Assembly (NCBI GenBank): GCA_947652605.1
Contig: OX393576.1
Coordinates: forward strand, 57,760,966-57,824,965
Direction of reading: 5' to 3'
From: Elmis aenea
Taxonomy: Eukaryota; Arthropoda; Insecta; Coleoptera; Elmidae
Length of the DNA: 64,000 bases
The position numbers and the translations under genes were made by a program. Positions 23,409 through 35,691 of this stretch are shown here, piece after piece (position 1 is the stretch's first letter; each line of letters begins with the position of its first letter). A model generated the notes under the pieces. That model saw only the letters and a program-made list of their open reading frames with translations, ran no database searches and was not told the DNA's origin.

Positions 23409-24469
23409 AAATGCAATAAATTCATTTACCGTTAATCAAAGTTTTTAGAAAAGTCTAAATTTCAACCACCATCCTCTATGTTTGCGCATCTCTCGGTCCA
23501 CTTTAAGTTAAAACTGCTATATTACATATGTTCGATTATATTAAAAAAGTTATTTACAATACACTTGACGTAAAGTTTGAATTTATATGGAAATAAATAA
23601 GAAGAGTTTTTCAAATCTAATTAAACCACGATTTAGCGCTCAATTTGGGTAAATTTATGCCAAAGTATTAACATCTACTAATTGTAAGCTATAAAGTTAT
23701 TAGCTATAACATGACGTAAAGTTAACGGGATCAAAGTTTATGGTTTAAAAGTTTTTGGGTAATCAAGCATACATAGTATTATTTTGGCATAAATTTGCAC
23801 ATTTTGAGCACTAAATCGTTTACAATCTGAGATGTATTAATATATTAGTTATATGGATCCCTTCAACTTCACGTAATGTATGTTTCAGTAAGGTTTATAA
23901 AAGGTCATTGCAACTTTCTGTATAATTATATTAAATTATGACGACATTTTCATGAATACCTGGTTTATGATAAAATTTTGCCATCACCACATGCTTCCTT
24001 AACAAAACTTTTAGTTCAACCTTTTTGTGCTTCAAATGTTTGTTTTTATATTTTATTAATAATCAGGCAAATAATAAAGATTAAAGGTAAAAATGAAGTT
24101 GTATTTGACATTTAAAACCAATTTGTTAAATATTTCCAAAGACTACAAGTTCAATTTTATTAAATATTTTGTATGCCCGAAAACTAACATAAAAATCACA
24201 ATAACTCAAGATATATTAACTTTAGACAAAGTTAAGCATTAAAAGTTTTAAAAGATAATTAAATTGTCCATAAGAAAAAACCTTTCGCATATCTAGGAAA
24301 TTCCCAGGACTTCATCTCCCAGCGCAAAGTGCCAGGAGGAACCCACAGGGAAAGAAAAAGTAAAATTTTTGCATAAAAAAAAACAGAGTTTGGCTTCTAG
24401 TACAGAACGACACGCCAGGATAACTCGTACGCTAGGTTCGGATTTTAAAAAAATTGGCAGTCTTTTTAC
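23409..24469. other. no gene recognised
   Basis: AT-rich 1-kb stretch. No motif-bearing frame or terminal repeat was identified. Confidence 0.45.
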
Positions 24470-24743
24470 CTTGTTGGTGTTGGTTCACATCCGCTCGCGC
24501 GGTAGGCTACTAGGTATATGGAGATGAACCCCCTGTTCAGCCGTTAAGAGGTACAAGGATAGTGAGTAAGGATGTAGATATAGTCAAGGATAGGCAAGAA
24601 TAAGTGGAAATACTGTCACAGCATTTGCCTTAACTGTAAAGGAAACAACCTGAAAATTCTAAAACGACAGTTGGCCCTGGGATTCGAACCCATGGCCTCC
24701 CAATTGCAATCAGGTTGTTAACACAACCAGCCACCGAGCTCGG
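24470..24743 (-). mobile_element. tRNA-derived SINE, copy 2
   Basis: The minus-strand head at 24743 reads CCGAGCTCGGTGGCTGG (A-box-like), followed by GGGTTCGAATCCCAGG (B box). A body shared with the copy at 3745-3961 follows, including GACAGTA(C/T)TTCCAC and CAAATNCTGTGACAG-type blocks. TCTTTTTAC (24461-24469) and TCCTTTTAC (24744-24752) are a 9-bp near-match that may be the target duplication. The 3' part differs from copy 1, so the low-coordinate end is less certain. Confidence 0.75.
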
Positions 24744-24752
24744 TCCTTTTAC

Positions 24753-26217
24753 TTTCGCGAGTTTCGGCTTTTATACATTTCTCCAAACTCCTCCCTAAAT
24801 TCTAAAAATTCTGTGCATCACCCCGCATTAAATAGGTGTTTATTTTAATGTTTTTTCTTTTCTATTTGTCACTAACTCAAAGCAAATTGTGACGTATGCA
24901 TGATGATAGATTTACTTGTTCATGATTTGTTATTTATATTCCCTTTACTTATTTTTATTAAAATATTAGCAACCCTCCTTATATCCCCCTTAAAACAATG
25001 ACTGGCAATCTATTTTCAACGTCTAGAGGTATATTCAAATTAAATAGTTTAAATCATTTATTCATTGTTATTACCTTCAATTGCAATTAGATTTATTATT
25101 TAATTTGTCATATTCGAAAATAAATCTTTTGAGTTAGGTATAAAAGCCTAGGTCAATCCAGAAATACTTTACTATTGTTTGTAGTTTTGACCTACTAACT
25201 AACCGACATACTTGATGCCCAGATGTCACCCAGGTCTGACCTGCCCATAATTGCGAATTAGCCATTTGAAATATTTCACATTCACTCCAAAACCTGTGCA
25301 CTTTTGTTTATTTTACCCCAATTTAAGATTTTAAGATATGTACTGTAATGGTCGCATATAGGATAATATTTAATAATTTAAAAACAATTTTAATTTACTC
25401 GCGTAACATCATAAAGTTATTTTTCTGTTCGTAGAAATCCATAAATAACGCGTTAATTTAAAAGAAAGCCACATGTGTTTTAAAAACGCGTGTAAGTTAT
25501 ATTATTTACATTTTCTCAGAGTGTTTTAGTAAACAAAACATTTTTAAAATCGTTATGAATGCAAGGGTTTGTAATAATTAACGAGTTAATAGCTAATCCC
25601 CAATGCTAGACCAAATAAGCGTTGACTGATTTGTTGTGTCATAAATTTGTCTTTATTGAATTCCAAGAAAACGAATGCAGGTCAAACCATAACATCTGGC
25701 AACCCAAAGTTCCAGGCCAACATTCTTCGGGGATGCCCTATTTGTCTAGCAATTGTGTTGCGAATTATATTTCTCATTTATTAAATATTCATATTTTGTG
25801 TAGATATTATTATTTATTACTGATTACAATTAGATGTAAAATACTGAGTAATTTAAGTTATTAATTAACATGATTTTACATTGGTTTGATATTTTTTGTT
25901 TTCAAGCAACAGATTTCGAAGTATAATGGAGGGGAGAATTTAAGTTTAAATTGTTAGAAAACTATTTATTTTGAGGAGCTCAATAAGCTACGAGCTAACG
26001 GATTCAGAAATCACACCACCATTATACACAAATATGAATAACGAATTAACGAATGTATGTATTTTGATATCCACCCTAATTATTTAACATCCCTTACACA
26101 ATTTGTCCATCCCAAAAAATACTCGTATTTGACCGTCAGGTATCAAGCAAAAGCGTATAAAAGGCATTGCTTTACAGTAATCGAGGTTCTTTTTTTTGAA
26201 CCAATTCTTTGGGACCA
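24753..26217. other. no gene recognised
   Basis: AT-rich; an 80-codon frame at 25622 lacks any known motif and was not called. Confidence 0.4.
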
Positions 26218-26365
26218 ACGATCGATGTTCTCTCCCAGAAGCAATTCTCAGGCAGGGAACTCCGTTGGTCACTCAATGTTTCCAAATTTGCGTTAATTTG
26301 ACGAATGAACAATCGATGTTACCTCCCAGAAGCAATTCTGAGGCGGGGATCTCCCTGATTCATGG
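26218..26365. repeat. direct repeat, ~55-bp unit 91 bp apart
   Basis: ATCGATGTTNNCTCCCAGAA and AGCAATTCT-AGGC-GGGA-CTCC occur at 26221-26270 and again at 26312-26360. A tandem duplication with a 91-bp period. Function unknown. Confidence 0.75.
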
Positions 26366-26739
26366 TACTAGACGCGTCTTATTTATTACTAAAGTTCGCG
26401 ATCCTTTTTCGGCCCTACGTAAATTTTAAACCCAATGGTTAATTCCTATTCCACTGTCCAGGTTTCCACAATGCACACGGAATTAACCCACCGGACAACA
26501 CCGCATTAATCTCCCAATTACGCAATAATACTCTCACCTGCACCACCTTAAATAATAATTCACTGCACCTTATTAATCCTCGTTACAATTCCTGATAAAA
26601 CCTAGAATCACGAAATCTCACAATTACCATATTACACGTCCCATAATAATCCACCATTTCCTAATCAATCCGCCATACAATGCCTCATAAAACCTCTAAT
26701 TACGAATACCAAAAATCACCCACTCCAAAACCAACAATA

Positions 26740-27010
26740 ATAAAACCTTAAATGTGACAATCATCCCGAATCTTCCATAATAATTCCTAATATGTGACAG
26801 CAATACATGAAATAACTTAACCCTAATAATTCCTAATATGTGACAACCATCCACGAAGTAACCGCATAATAGTTCCTAATATAAGACAACCATCCACAAC
26901 CTTACCTAATAATCATCCCTTATAAGTGAAAATTATCCACGAAATAACCTTACATTATAACTCCTTCTATGTGACAATCATCAACATAATAAAACTTTAA
27001 ATAATAAGCA
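26740..27010. repeat. degenerate minisatellite, ~45-bp unit
   Basis: Five to six imperfect units built on TAATAATTCCTAATATGTGACA and CATCCACGAAATAACC. Earlier sequence (26450-26740) has the same base composition (few G on the plus strand) and may be older units. Confidence 0.7.
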
Positions 27011-27049
27011 AAATCTACAACATCTTGTTTAATACAATCTTGGTTTCCG

Positions 27050-28340
27050 GGTTTAAAACCGCATCTTCTATATTTAGAAGTAGTTGACGTTTCGACCATT
27101 GTGTCTTGGTCTTTTTCAAAACGACTAATTTGTGAGGGATGTTGCTGGGTTTATATATCCAGCTTGTGGAGGCGTGGCGTTCCGCTTGATGGATTTGTTC
27201 TGCCTCAGTGATTTTGTGAGGACTGGTTTCCAGATGTTTGGAAGTTGTATGCCTGTGTCTCTGTTGTAGTTGTTTGGGTTCTTGATGATTTCCAATGATT
27301 CTCGATATAATCTTGGCCAGAAATGGTTTGCGCGGGCCAGTAGTTTTGTTTCTCTGAAGAGGATGTTGTGTCCTGTACCCTGGGCGTGTTCTGCTACCGC
27401 TGATTTATCGACTTGTTTTCTGGTTGTTTGTCCTTCGTGTTCTTTGAGACGCGTTTGTATACTCCTGCCAGTTTGTCCTATGTATACTTTTCCACAGGAG
27501 CAAGGTATGCTATATATTCCCGCGTGGTGTAGTCCTGTGTCGTGTGTTCTTTTTAATTTATTTGAGAGCTTCAAAGGAACGTTGAAAACGGTTTTGATTT
27601 TATGTTTTTGTAGAAGCTTTGATATTTTGTTAGTCACTCCGCTGATGTAGGGCAAGTAAGTCGTAGCGATGTATTCTTTCTTTTCTTTTCCTTCTTTTGG
27701 CGTGGCATGTTTTTGTATGGTACGAAGTATTTGTTTACGCTGGTAACCGTTTTCTTGCAGGGCTCTTGTGACCATTTTCAGTTCTTCTTTGATGTTTTCT
27801 GGTGTGCATATCTCTTTAGCCCTATGTATTAATGTGTTGATCACCGATTGTTTTTGGGCCGGGTGGTGATGTGATGCAGCATTTAGATATCGGTTGGTAT
27901 GGGTCGGTTTACGGTAAACGCTGTGGCTAAGTGTTCCGTTTGCTTCTCTTTTGACCAGTATGTCCAGAAAGGGTAACGCGCCATTCTTCTCTTCCTCTAT
28001 CGTAAATTTTATGTTCTTGTGTAGGTTGTTCAGGTGTGTTAGAAAATCTTGAAGTGGTTGTTTTCCATGTTCCCAGATGACGAAGGTGTCGTCTACGTAT
28101 CGGAACCAGTGTTTCGGTTTCAATTTGCTGAAGAGTAGGGCTTGTTCTTCGAAGGCTTCCATGTACAAGTTGGCGAGTGCCGGTGATAATGGTGAACCCA
28201 TGGCTACTCCCGTTGTTTTTTCATAGATGCCTCCATTGAAGATGAATTAGGTAGATTGTGCGCACAGCTTTATTAAGTCGGCTAGGTTACCATCGAGGTC
28301 GTTAGCAACCAGTCGTTCCCTTGCCACTTCCGTAGCAGGG
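27050..28340 (-). mobile_element. Penelope-like element fragment
   Basis: Carries RT plus GIY-YIG coding sequence on the minus strand. A tail between 27060 and 27125 contains ACCAAGACACAATGGTCGAA, a sequence typical of Penelope-like element ends. The 5' boundary is near 28340, where coding similarity stops. No target duplication was identified. Confidence 0.85.
27125..28335 (-). pseudogene. Penelope-like RT with GIY-YIG endonuclease, 5'-truncated
   Basis: The uninterrupted part (27125-28201) has 358 codons. It begins at MGSPLSPALANLYME (RT block upstream of the active site), then YVDDTF, the catalytic Asp pair, at residues 35-40. The connector follows, and then a GIY-YIG nuclease from about residue 228 with GIYSIPCSCGKVYIGQTGRS (the two GIY/YIG strands and the downstream Arg), a GTGHNILF segment and the catalytic Glu near RLYRESLEIIKN. 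Upstream the same frame continues back to about 28335 (FNGGIYEKTTGVA, then VANDLDGNLADLIKL) but contains one stop at about 28247. The N-terminal RT fingers are missing. The nuclease domain itself looks intact. Confidence 0.9.
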
Positions 28341-28690
28341 CCCTACACTAAAATATGACGATCATGAGCAATAACATCGTTTAAACATCTTTGCTAACTC
28401 ACCAGAACTACCGTACTCAGTATAAAGGAAAATAAGTAAAAAGCATAAGGACTTTTATAATACTGAGCCAAGACCGGTACGTCACAGTACCTACTTAACA
28501 ATTTGGCCTAGCACACACAGAGCGTTTTCTGTCGCGCGACTTTGTGAAGTACTAGCAGTTGCATGTAGGCGTACACACATACGACGACCAAAGTCGCGCG
28601 ACTACATGTGTACGCGTACATGCAATTGCTAGTACTCCAACAAACGCGCGACTCAAGTCGCGCGACAGAAAACGTTCTGTGTGTGCTAGG

Positions 28691-29881
28691 TAGGGTTGCC
28701 AACTCTATAAAATCCCAAAAAAGGACACTTCTCACCAGAGCCCCCGCCTCCACCCCCCAGTCCCAAGAAATTTTCTTACCTATTCTCAAAACGTGGAGCA
28801 AAAAAAAAAACGATAATACATATGTATATTATATTTGTATATAGGTAATATATAATATATAACTATTAAGTTATTCAAATTATAATTAAATCTTTTTATT
28901 TTTAAAATTATATTTTCCTTGGTTTTTCGCACATTTCAGCAAAGCCGAATCGTTTTTAATTTTTTCTGCAAAATCCAAACATGTTTCGTTTAAATTAAAG
29001 TAAATCATAAGCTCACTTTTAATAAGTTTTACAGAACATCGATTTCGGTCGTCACGCCATTTAGCGTTCATTACACTGAAAACCCTTTCACAAAAAGCCG
29101 ATGTACCAGGAATAGATAGCACAAAAGATATTACTTTAAAAATATTTATAAACTTATCACAATTTTTTAAAATAATGTCCCATTTGCTGCTTGTACTTGC
29201 ACATTCAGAATATAACTTGGAATTTGAAATAGTTTCAAATTTTTTACTTATTACCGCGATCTCTTCAAACAAATCGTTCATATTCAGAGCAAGTCTTTCT
29301 TGCAATTTTAAAATTGTGATTATTTCAACAAAATGTTCATATTTTGGAAATATATTATCAGTTAAGCAAATATGAGAGAATTTTCCATTAATAGTGTTTT
29401 GGTTAAAATCAATTTTTTTTTTCAAATAGTTTACAGAAGATATACTCGTATAAAATAATTTAAAATCTTCTGTTATCTTTACTTTTTGGTTTTTTGTGAA
29501 GCTTTTCAGACGTTGATTAACTTCATAACCGAAAAATTCTTCATCCAATTGTAATTTTTGTTTCAAATTCATCATAATATGAAACAGATCTGCTGCAGAT
29601 GACTAGATTTCTAATGCGAACCAGGGACAATAGCGCCAACTGCATAAATTTTAAAGTTACTAGTATATGGTAACGTAAGCAGTGGGAAATTTAAAAGTTC
29701 TTTACTAATAATATAACTTAATTATTGTATTAATTTTTGTATTTTTTTCTTTTAAAGTTCTTGTTAAACATTTTACTGAAAAAATGACAAAAGGCGTCCT
29801 TTTCATATTTGAAAAAGGACAAGGACATAAGGTGTCTAAAAAAGGACTGTCCTTTTCAAAAAAGGTCAGTTGGCAACCCTA
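28691..29881. mobile_element. hAT element, internally deleted (1.2 kb)
   Basis: Termini TAGGGTTGCCAACT and AGTTGGCAACCCTA are perfect 14-bp inverted repeats. GTGCTAGG at 28683-28690 and 29882-29889 is a perfect 8-bp duplication. Contains the C-terminal half of a hAT transposase (28886-29575, minus strand). Confidence 0.93.
28886..29575 (-). pseudogene. hAT transposase, C-terminal part
   Basis: 229 codons, open throughout. The last third carries the hATC dimerisation signature IPGTSAFCERVFSVMNAKWRD followed by KLIKSELMIYF, close to the Ac/ZBED-like group (known members have S-N-A-F-x-E-R-x-F-S-x-M). The preceding helical region fits the end of the RNase H-like core. The BED finger and the first two catalytic acidic residues are absent, since family members are usually around 600 residues. 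It lies inside a TIR-bounded copy only 1.19 kb long, so it is a deletion derivative; the start codon is arbitrary. Confidence 0.85.
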
Positions 29882-29891
29882 GTGCTAGGCC

Positions 29892-32631
29892 TAGAGCGCA
29901 CCAACCATCGCCGTCGCCATCCGCTATAAACCGATCACAAACAAACAAAAAACTCGCCTTTCATTTAATTTTCACCTTAAATTTCATTACTATTTACTTA
30001 ATACTCCAGTCACACTATTACATATTACGCGAACCATCCAAAATCACATCATTGATGGCACAGCTTTATAATTTTAAAGACAAAATGAAAGTCGACGATT
30101 TTAAAACTATTTAAACAGTAGAACACGACGTCCAACCGCTGACTATGATGTAAAAAGCTCTCTGTCCGTAGCGCACCACATTTCAGACTCAGGTCATGTA
30201 ATTTCTCCTAATAGCTGTAAAGCAATTTTTCGAACTTAATATCTAGAACGTGTTCCATTCACGTTAACTTAATTTCTTTTAAATTACAAATCCAATTATT
30301 TCTGTTAGTTACTTAAACTATAATAATTCATACTACTATCTCTTATTTACTTTTATCGTATTATCGACATACAATCTTATTAACAAACATCCAATTACAG
30401 CGATACACATACCTTCGCGTGTTATTTTATTCTAGGCGCATACAAAATGAGGTATCGTGTCAGTGTTTAGTAGCAGTTCAACTAAATTTCCCCTGCGACA
30501 GTGCCCTGTGAACCTTAGGGAGTGTTGGAACGGACATTTAGGTTTCAGGACTCACGAGAGATGTCATGCTTACACTTTTAAGCCTTTTAGTTACTGTAAC
30601 CATTACAAAAAGCAACAGGGTATGGGATAAATTCGCTTTTTAAAATTTTTAAAAGATCTCTTGGTGTTAAGTTATAGCGGTTTATAAAATGTGATATACA
30701 TTATTAAAAACATATAAAAAAAAATTAAACAAATTACTTAAAATGAAGTGAATATGTGCATATAAAATTATAACACACGTAATTTAAAATTACTTAGGTA
30801 TAATTTATTTAAAGAGCGACCGGCTAAGAAAAGCTCGTTAAAAATGCAATTAATGAGAAAATTAACCTCCATTTATGACGACACTTCGACATAATTAGCC
30901 CTTTATGATTGAAATTTTTACAACACATTTAAAAGACGCCAGGAAGAATAATAATAACGCATTAAGTTTGCCTTTTTTAATGCAAATTTAGCCTGAAAAG
31001 AAATTATATTTTAAAAGCGTTTTTTTAAGTTTTATTCTACGTGTTTCTATAAAGTGTACTGGAAAATACGCCAAAGAAAATGGTTTCAAGAATCTACAAC
31101 GTTTAAAACATAATGTTACAAGACGTTCATTCCCCTAAGAATGTAATAAACTATTGTAGCAACAGGCTCATATTTACTTCAATTATTTTAAACAAATACT
31201 ATTCGTCTCTTAGTATTTTTTGAGAAGATAGTTATGTTCATTTTTCTAAATTATCTTATTTGCAGAATCTATCACTTCAAGTTAGCAGGATATTAATTAT
31301 GGAACCTAGCAAAAAGCTTTTAATGTAACACTTTAGTTATAAGTAAGGCTGCCAGTATATAACACTGTCTATCATAAACCCGGGAGAATTCTGCGTCTTT
31401 GTTGATGGATCGATATATCTAGGCAATATCTTCCATACCTGTTACTAAACTGACACCGAAAATTGATTGAGTAGTAAATGGGACGAGCTGTAAGATTAGC
31501 AATAATAGGCTAACACTGTCAAATTACTTTTTTTACATTCGTTACTGATGTAGCTACTAAATCATTATTGATTGCATGCAGATATATTATGTTTAATTCG
31601 ACAATACACTTAATTAAATTCTCTACATAATTTGACCAATACTTTTTTCAAATATGATAGTCAAAGGCAAAGTTATTGATTTATTTAGCAGTTGTTAATC
31701 AAAAAGGTTACAAAAGCAAATAGTTTTAATTAGTAATTATAAACCCTAAGCTGATAATGTAATCGAAATATCTACAGAAGAATTAAAACAGGTTTTTAAA
31801 GTTCAAGAATTATATTTTAGGTTAAAATTGTTGCTTGAAGAATCTTGATTGGCTGATATATTTGTATGGGCTTCTACGAGTAAATCAAAGTAACCGAATT
31901 TATTTATCCAATATTAGGCTTTTCTACCAAGGATGAAACCAAGTACAATAATGTAAGAACCTAATGTTTTAAAGTTGTATGTAAAAATCTTACACTATAA
32001 GGGTCGGTTAAGGCCGCTGGGAAATTTAAACCAACGATTATGTCAGCAACCATGCGTTGAATAAACCCATAACTCATAAGCTATTTTGTCGCTTGTTTTG
32101 CTATATATTTTTTAAATCAGCCAGCAACTGTTATGTAAATGGAGCAATAATTATGGAGAGCAACAAGGCGTATTTACACAAACTGGCGCAATAAATTAAT
32201 TGTATGGCTTTTTAAAAAATAAAGTTACATTTTTCATGCAGCGTGTTGTGTTAATCCAAAAAGTTTTTTATCCGTTATAAAAAAATCGAAATAGAGTGTT
32301 TTGCATTAACTTTAGTACTGGGTTATTAATTTAGCGAAAACAAAAGCTTTTACGTCATGTAGGTTATATAATGTTTATTCATAAATTAGCGACAAATACT
32401 TTAAAATAATACAGACTTCTTTCGAATTGTTTGTATTTCTGTTGAAAATAGCTAAAATCACGCTTTAATTATCACAGTGAATCCGATGTGTATACACAAT
32501 ATAGCACACACCCATAAACATGTGCAGTGGATCTAAAAACATGTATATCGGTCGAAATATCTAGTTCCTAAACTTTCGCGATCACAATACTTTCTTCATA
32601 TTACGCATTCCGAAAGCAAATAATAGCGATG
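29892..32631. other. 2.7-kb stretch without recognised gene
   Basis: AT-rich. The 101-codon frame at 29809-30114 starts inside the hAT terminus and shows no motif. No splice-linked exons, TIRs or RNA genes were supported. Confidence 0.45.
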
Positions 32632-32672
32632 TTAACCTTCAAATGGACAACAGGGGTTCTTGCGGACCCCAA
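32632..32672. repeat. piggyBac-like terminus with hairpin
   Basis: TTAACCTTCAAATGGACAAC followed by GGGGTTCTT-gcgg-ACCCC. TTAA plus a CCTT end and a GGGGT...ACCCC subterminal hairpin is the layout of piggyBac-like ends. A second copy of the hairpin (GGAC-attc-GGGGTTCTT-aaa-AACCCC) lies at about 34438-34466 in direct orientation. The intervening DNA is mostly the hAT element at 32731. Confidence 0.45.
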
Positions 32673-32730
32673 GCCTTTATTTATGTTGATAACTATTTTA
32701 TTTTTTGTCTCTGTAATTAGTGCCACTAGA

Positions 32731-34324
32731 CAGTGCCGTTTCTGAGTACTTGGCCGCCCGCGTGCTAACGTACGTTTCGCCGCCCCGGTAAACAAAAAAA
32801 AAATGAAATAAAAAAATAAATAATTATTGTCGTTGCAAGTATTATATTTAACAACATGTATACAGCGTCATTCAAAAAGTCTGCAACAAATGGGAAACAA
32901 TTTTATTATTGATTTCTCAAAAAAATTTGTTTTTGATAAAAGTTGGTGCATAGTCTAAAACTAGGATAAAAAAAGTTTAATAAAAAGTCATGGGACACTG
33001 GATTTTAAGGATTTTTGAAATATTTGCAAGAGCAAAGTGCCCTTATTTTATGAGATACAAAAACAATTTATAGGAGAAAGTTATTTAGAATTTCAAAATA
33101 AGGCTAGAATTAAATTTTGAAGATCAAATTCAAAATTTTATTTTTTAAGAAATTTTAACATTCAAAAGGTCTGCAACAAATGGAAAAGTTTTTTATTATC
33201 GATTTCTCAGAAAATTTTATTCTTCATTAAAGTTGGTGCATAGTCTAAAACTAATTTTAAGATAAAAACAAGTTTAATAAAAATTCATAGGACACTAGAT
33301 TTTAGCGATTTTTGAAATATTTGCAAGAGTAAAGTGCCTTTATTTTAAGAGATACAAAAAAAATTGTAAAATAAAGTTATTTAGAATCTCAAAATAAGGC
33401 TAGATGTAAATTTTGACGGTCAAATTCCAAAATTACAATTATTACAAAATTTTAAGCACTTTACTTTTGCGAATATTTCAAAAATCGCTAAAATCTAGTG
33501 TCCTATGACTTTATTAAACTTTTTTTCATTTAAAATTAGTTTTGGACCATGCACTACCGTTTATCAAGAATATAATTTTTTGAGAAATCGATAATAAAAA
33601 ACTTTTCCATTTGTTGCAGACTTTTTGAATGTTAAAATTTCTTAAAAAATAAAAATTGGAATTTGACCTTTAAAATTTAAATCTAGGCTTATTTTGAGAT
33701 TCTAAATAACTTTTTCCTATAATTTTTTTTTTACATCTCCTAAAATAGGCTCCTGCGAATATTTCAAAAATCGTTATAATCTAGTGTTCCATGACTTTTT
33801 ATTGAAATTTTTTTCATCTTAAATATCAGTTTTAGACCATGCACCAACTTTTCTCAAGAATAATATTTTCTGAGAATCAATAATAAAATTGTTTCCTATT
33901 AGTTGCAAACTGTTTGAATGACTGTAAATTTGTTATTATGTGTAAGAGGGATTTTCAGCGCCATCTCTTGCGCCCTTGGCACTAACTTGTCCCATTGCCA
34001 ATTATTGCATTGCTATCTACATTGCTACGGTACGGTATACAACCGCCGATTGAGTACATAAATTTAATCGCAATCTTCACTCTCAAGTCGAAATTACCGA
34101 ATAAGCAAACTGGAAAGTGATTTACGCGTTTTTACAAATTTTTTTGAATAGTATGGAATTGAAATCTTTAATACTTGATCATTTTTACATACTATTTTTC
34201 AAACTAATATTTTATTTTCTATTCTTGTGAAACATTAAAAAACGCAAGGGCGGCATTTGGCCGCCCTCTAAATCGGCCGCCCACGTGCGGCGCACGCTTT
34301 CGCCCCCCGCCAGAAACGGCCCTG
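32731..34324. mobile_element. hAT-type element, 1.6 kb, non-coding, with nested foldback
   Basis: Ends CAGTGCCGTTTCTG and (complement of right) CAGGGCCGTTTCTG match 13/14. Both subterminal regions are rich in GGCCGCCC. CCACTAGA at 32723-32730 and 34325-34332 is a perfect 8-bp duplication. The interior 32861-33925 is a separate foldback. No transposase was found. Confidence 0.92.
32861..33925. mobile_element. double-palindrome foldback element
   Basis: Ends TACAGCGTCATTCAAAAAGT and (complement of right) TACAGTCATTCAAACAG. It has four related modules of about 260 bp arranged forward, forward, reverse, reverse. Each contains GTCTGCAACAAATGG, AAGTTGGTGCATAGTCTAAA and ATTTTTGAAATATTTGCAAG, so the element folds on itself at two levels. 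Non-coding. Inserted inside the hAT element at 32731. Confidence 0.88.
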
Positions 34325-34589
34325 CCACTAGAACATCTTTCGCTAGTGTTTTAGCCATCTATCACTGCATTCATATTTGTTGTAAAGTTTACGTAACAAT
34401 TATTGGGCTAACGCAAACACAACAGTTACGTTACTGGACATTCGGGGTTCTTAAAAACCCCAAAGTTTTGATATGCGAATTCAGGTACTTATTACTACTG
34501 GCATTCTCCTGAATATATCGATTATAAATCTACTAGTTTTGAATGTATATAATGATTCATAGTCTACATCGGCAATTTCCACTCTAGAT

Positions 34590-34868
34590 TGTACCCATAT
34601 TTAGGAGATTCGCCTACTTGACGATAGATGTACAACTATTAGGTTTTGGAGGGCGTTGTTCTTTTAGGCAATTTATTAAATCGAAACCGTCTAAATATGG
34701 AATAAAAATTTGGTGTATTTGCGATGTAGAGAATGCCTATTCTCTGAAAGGACAAATCTATCTTGGAAATCAGCCTGGAGAACCACGAGAAGTAAATCAG
34801 GGCGAAAGAGTTGCACGTGACCTAATATCTAAATGAAAAAATTTTGGAAGAAATGTCGTAACAGACCC
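34590..34868 (+). pseudogene. piggyBac transposase fragment
   Basis: About 90 codons. Starts near FRRFAYLTIDVQLLGFGGRC, matching the block around the first catalytic Asp (TIDEQLLxFRGRCPFR in family members). It continues with KPSKYGIKIWCICD, the highly conserved SKYGIK segment, then GEPREVNQGERVARDL, and breaks at a TGA (34834). In the same frame FGRNVVTD follows, where the second catalytic Asp is expected. The rest is lost where a TACAGG-type repeat end (34870-34890) begins. Piece of an old element; likely belongs with the piggyBac-like hairpins at 32632 and 34438. Confidence 0.85.
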
Positions 34869-34869
34869 A

Positions 34870-34890
34870 TCGAATTTGGACCACCCTGTA
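34870..34890. repeat. isolated MITE terminus
   Basis: CGAATTTGGACCACCCTGTA matches the right end of the foldback at 61906-62680. Only the terminus is present. Confidence 0.6.
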
Positions 34891-35691
34891 CAGAGTGTAT
34901 GTTTCAATGTGAAGTACATGGGGATCTCAGAAACCTTTAGAAATAAAAGCATGGTTAAATTTAAAAGAAGTGCGTATTTATGTGGCTACTCAAAATCTTA
35001 ACTGAAAAGTGTCCATACCATGCCCAAATCCTAAAATATCCTTAAGAAACTGAGACCTAATATTATTGTTTTTTTCATAATTTTCTTATTATCAACATTA
35101 GAAATCTAAAATTTGGTATTGCACTGTAACGCAAAAGTCTTAATTACCTAGTGTTTTATAAAATTAACCCAGCCTGCTAAGTTTTAAAAAAAAAAGTGTT
35201 ATTTGCAGTGTAAACTAAACACCGTTTGACCCTTTTCATAATTGTGTACAGTATTCTGGAGATAAAAATAATGCGTCTTTAAATTTTAGTACAGATAAAA
35301 TTCTCTGTAGTTAACGTGATTTAACTTATAATATTTTTTGTGGAACCGTAAAAAAGATTTGCAATACTATTCATAGTATAAATATATTTTTTGTAGAACA
35401 TGCTTTAAAATTGTATAACTTATTTAATAGCATAATTTTAGACTTACCACTTAACTTACAACTCACACTTAAGAATTTAAAAATAAATTAAATCATGAAT
35501 GGCGAATAATTAATTTTACGTCGTCCATTATATCAACATGACGAATTAATGAGATCTATAATTAACACAGTGATGTAGCATGGCAACTCTTTTACATCTG
35601 CTTACGCTCAAATAATTCAAAAATTTTCTAAATAACCGATAACAAGTGATCAGTACTTGGACTAGTGATTTCGTTTTCCTTGATGGTACTG
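34891..35691. other. no gene recognised
   Basis: AT-rich, short frames only, no element ends identified. Confidence 0.45.

Larger units (their letters stand above)
28505..29891. mobile_element. palindromic MITE with GTCGCGCGAC motifs, split by a hAT element
   Basis: Left part GGCCTAGCACACACAGAGCG onward and right part (complement of 28690 backwards, finished by CC at 29890-29891) form arms of about 75 bp. They share TTTTCTGTCGCGCGACTT and GTACTAGCA-TTGCATGTA. Four GTCGCGCGAC-like cores occur in 190 bp. The last two bases of the right end lie beyond the hAT insertion, which entered at GTGCTAGG. The superfamily is unknown. Confidence 0.8.

Noticed and set aside
26740..27010. CRISPR-like regular repeats
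   Set aside because: Units are imperfect, AT-rich and have no distinct spacers; eukaryotic minisatellite.
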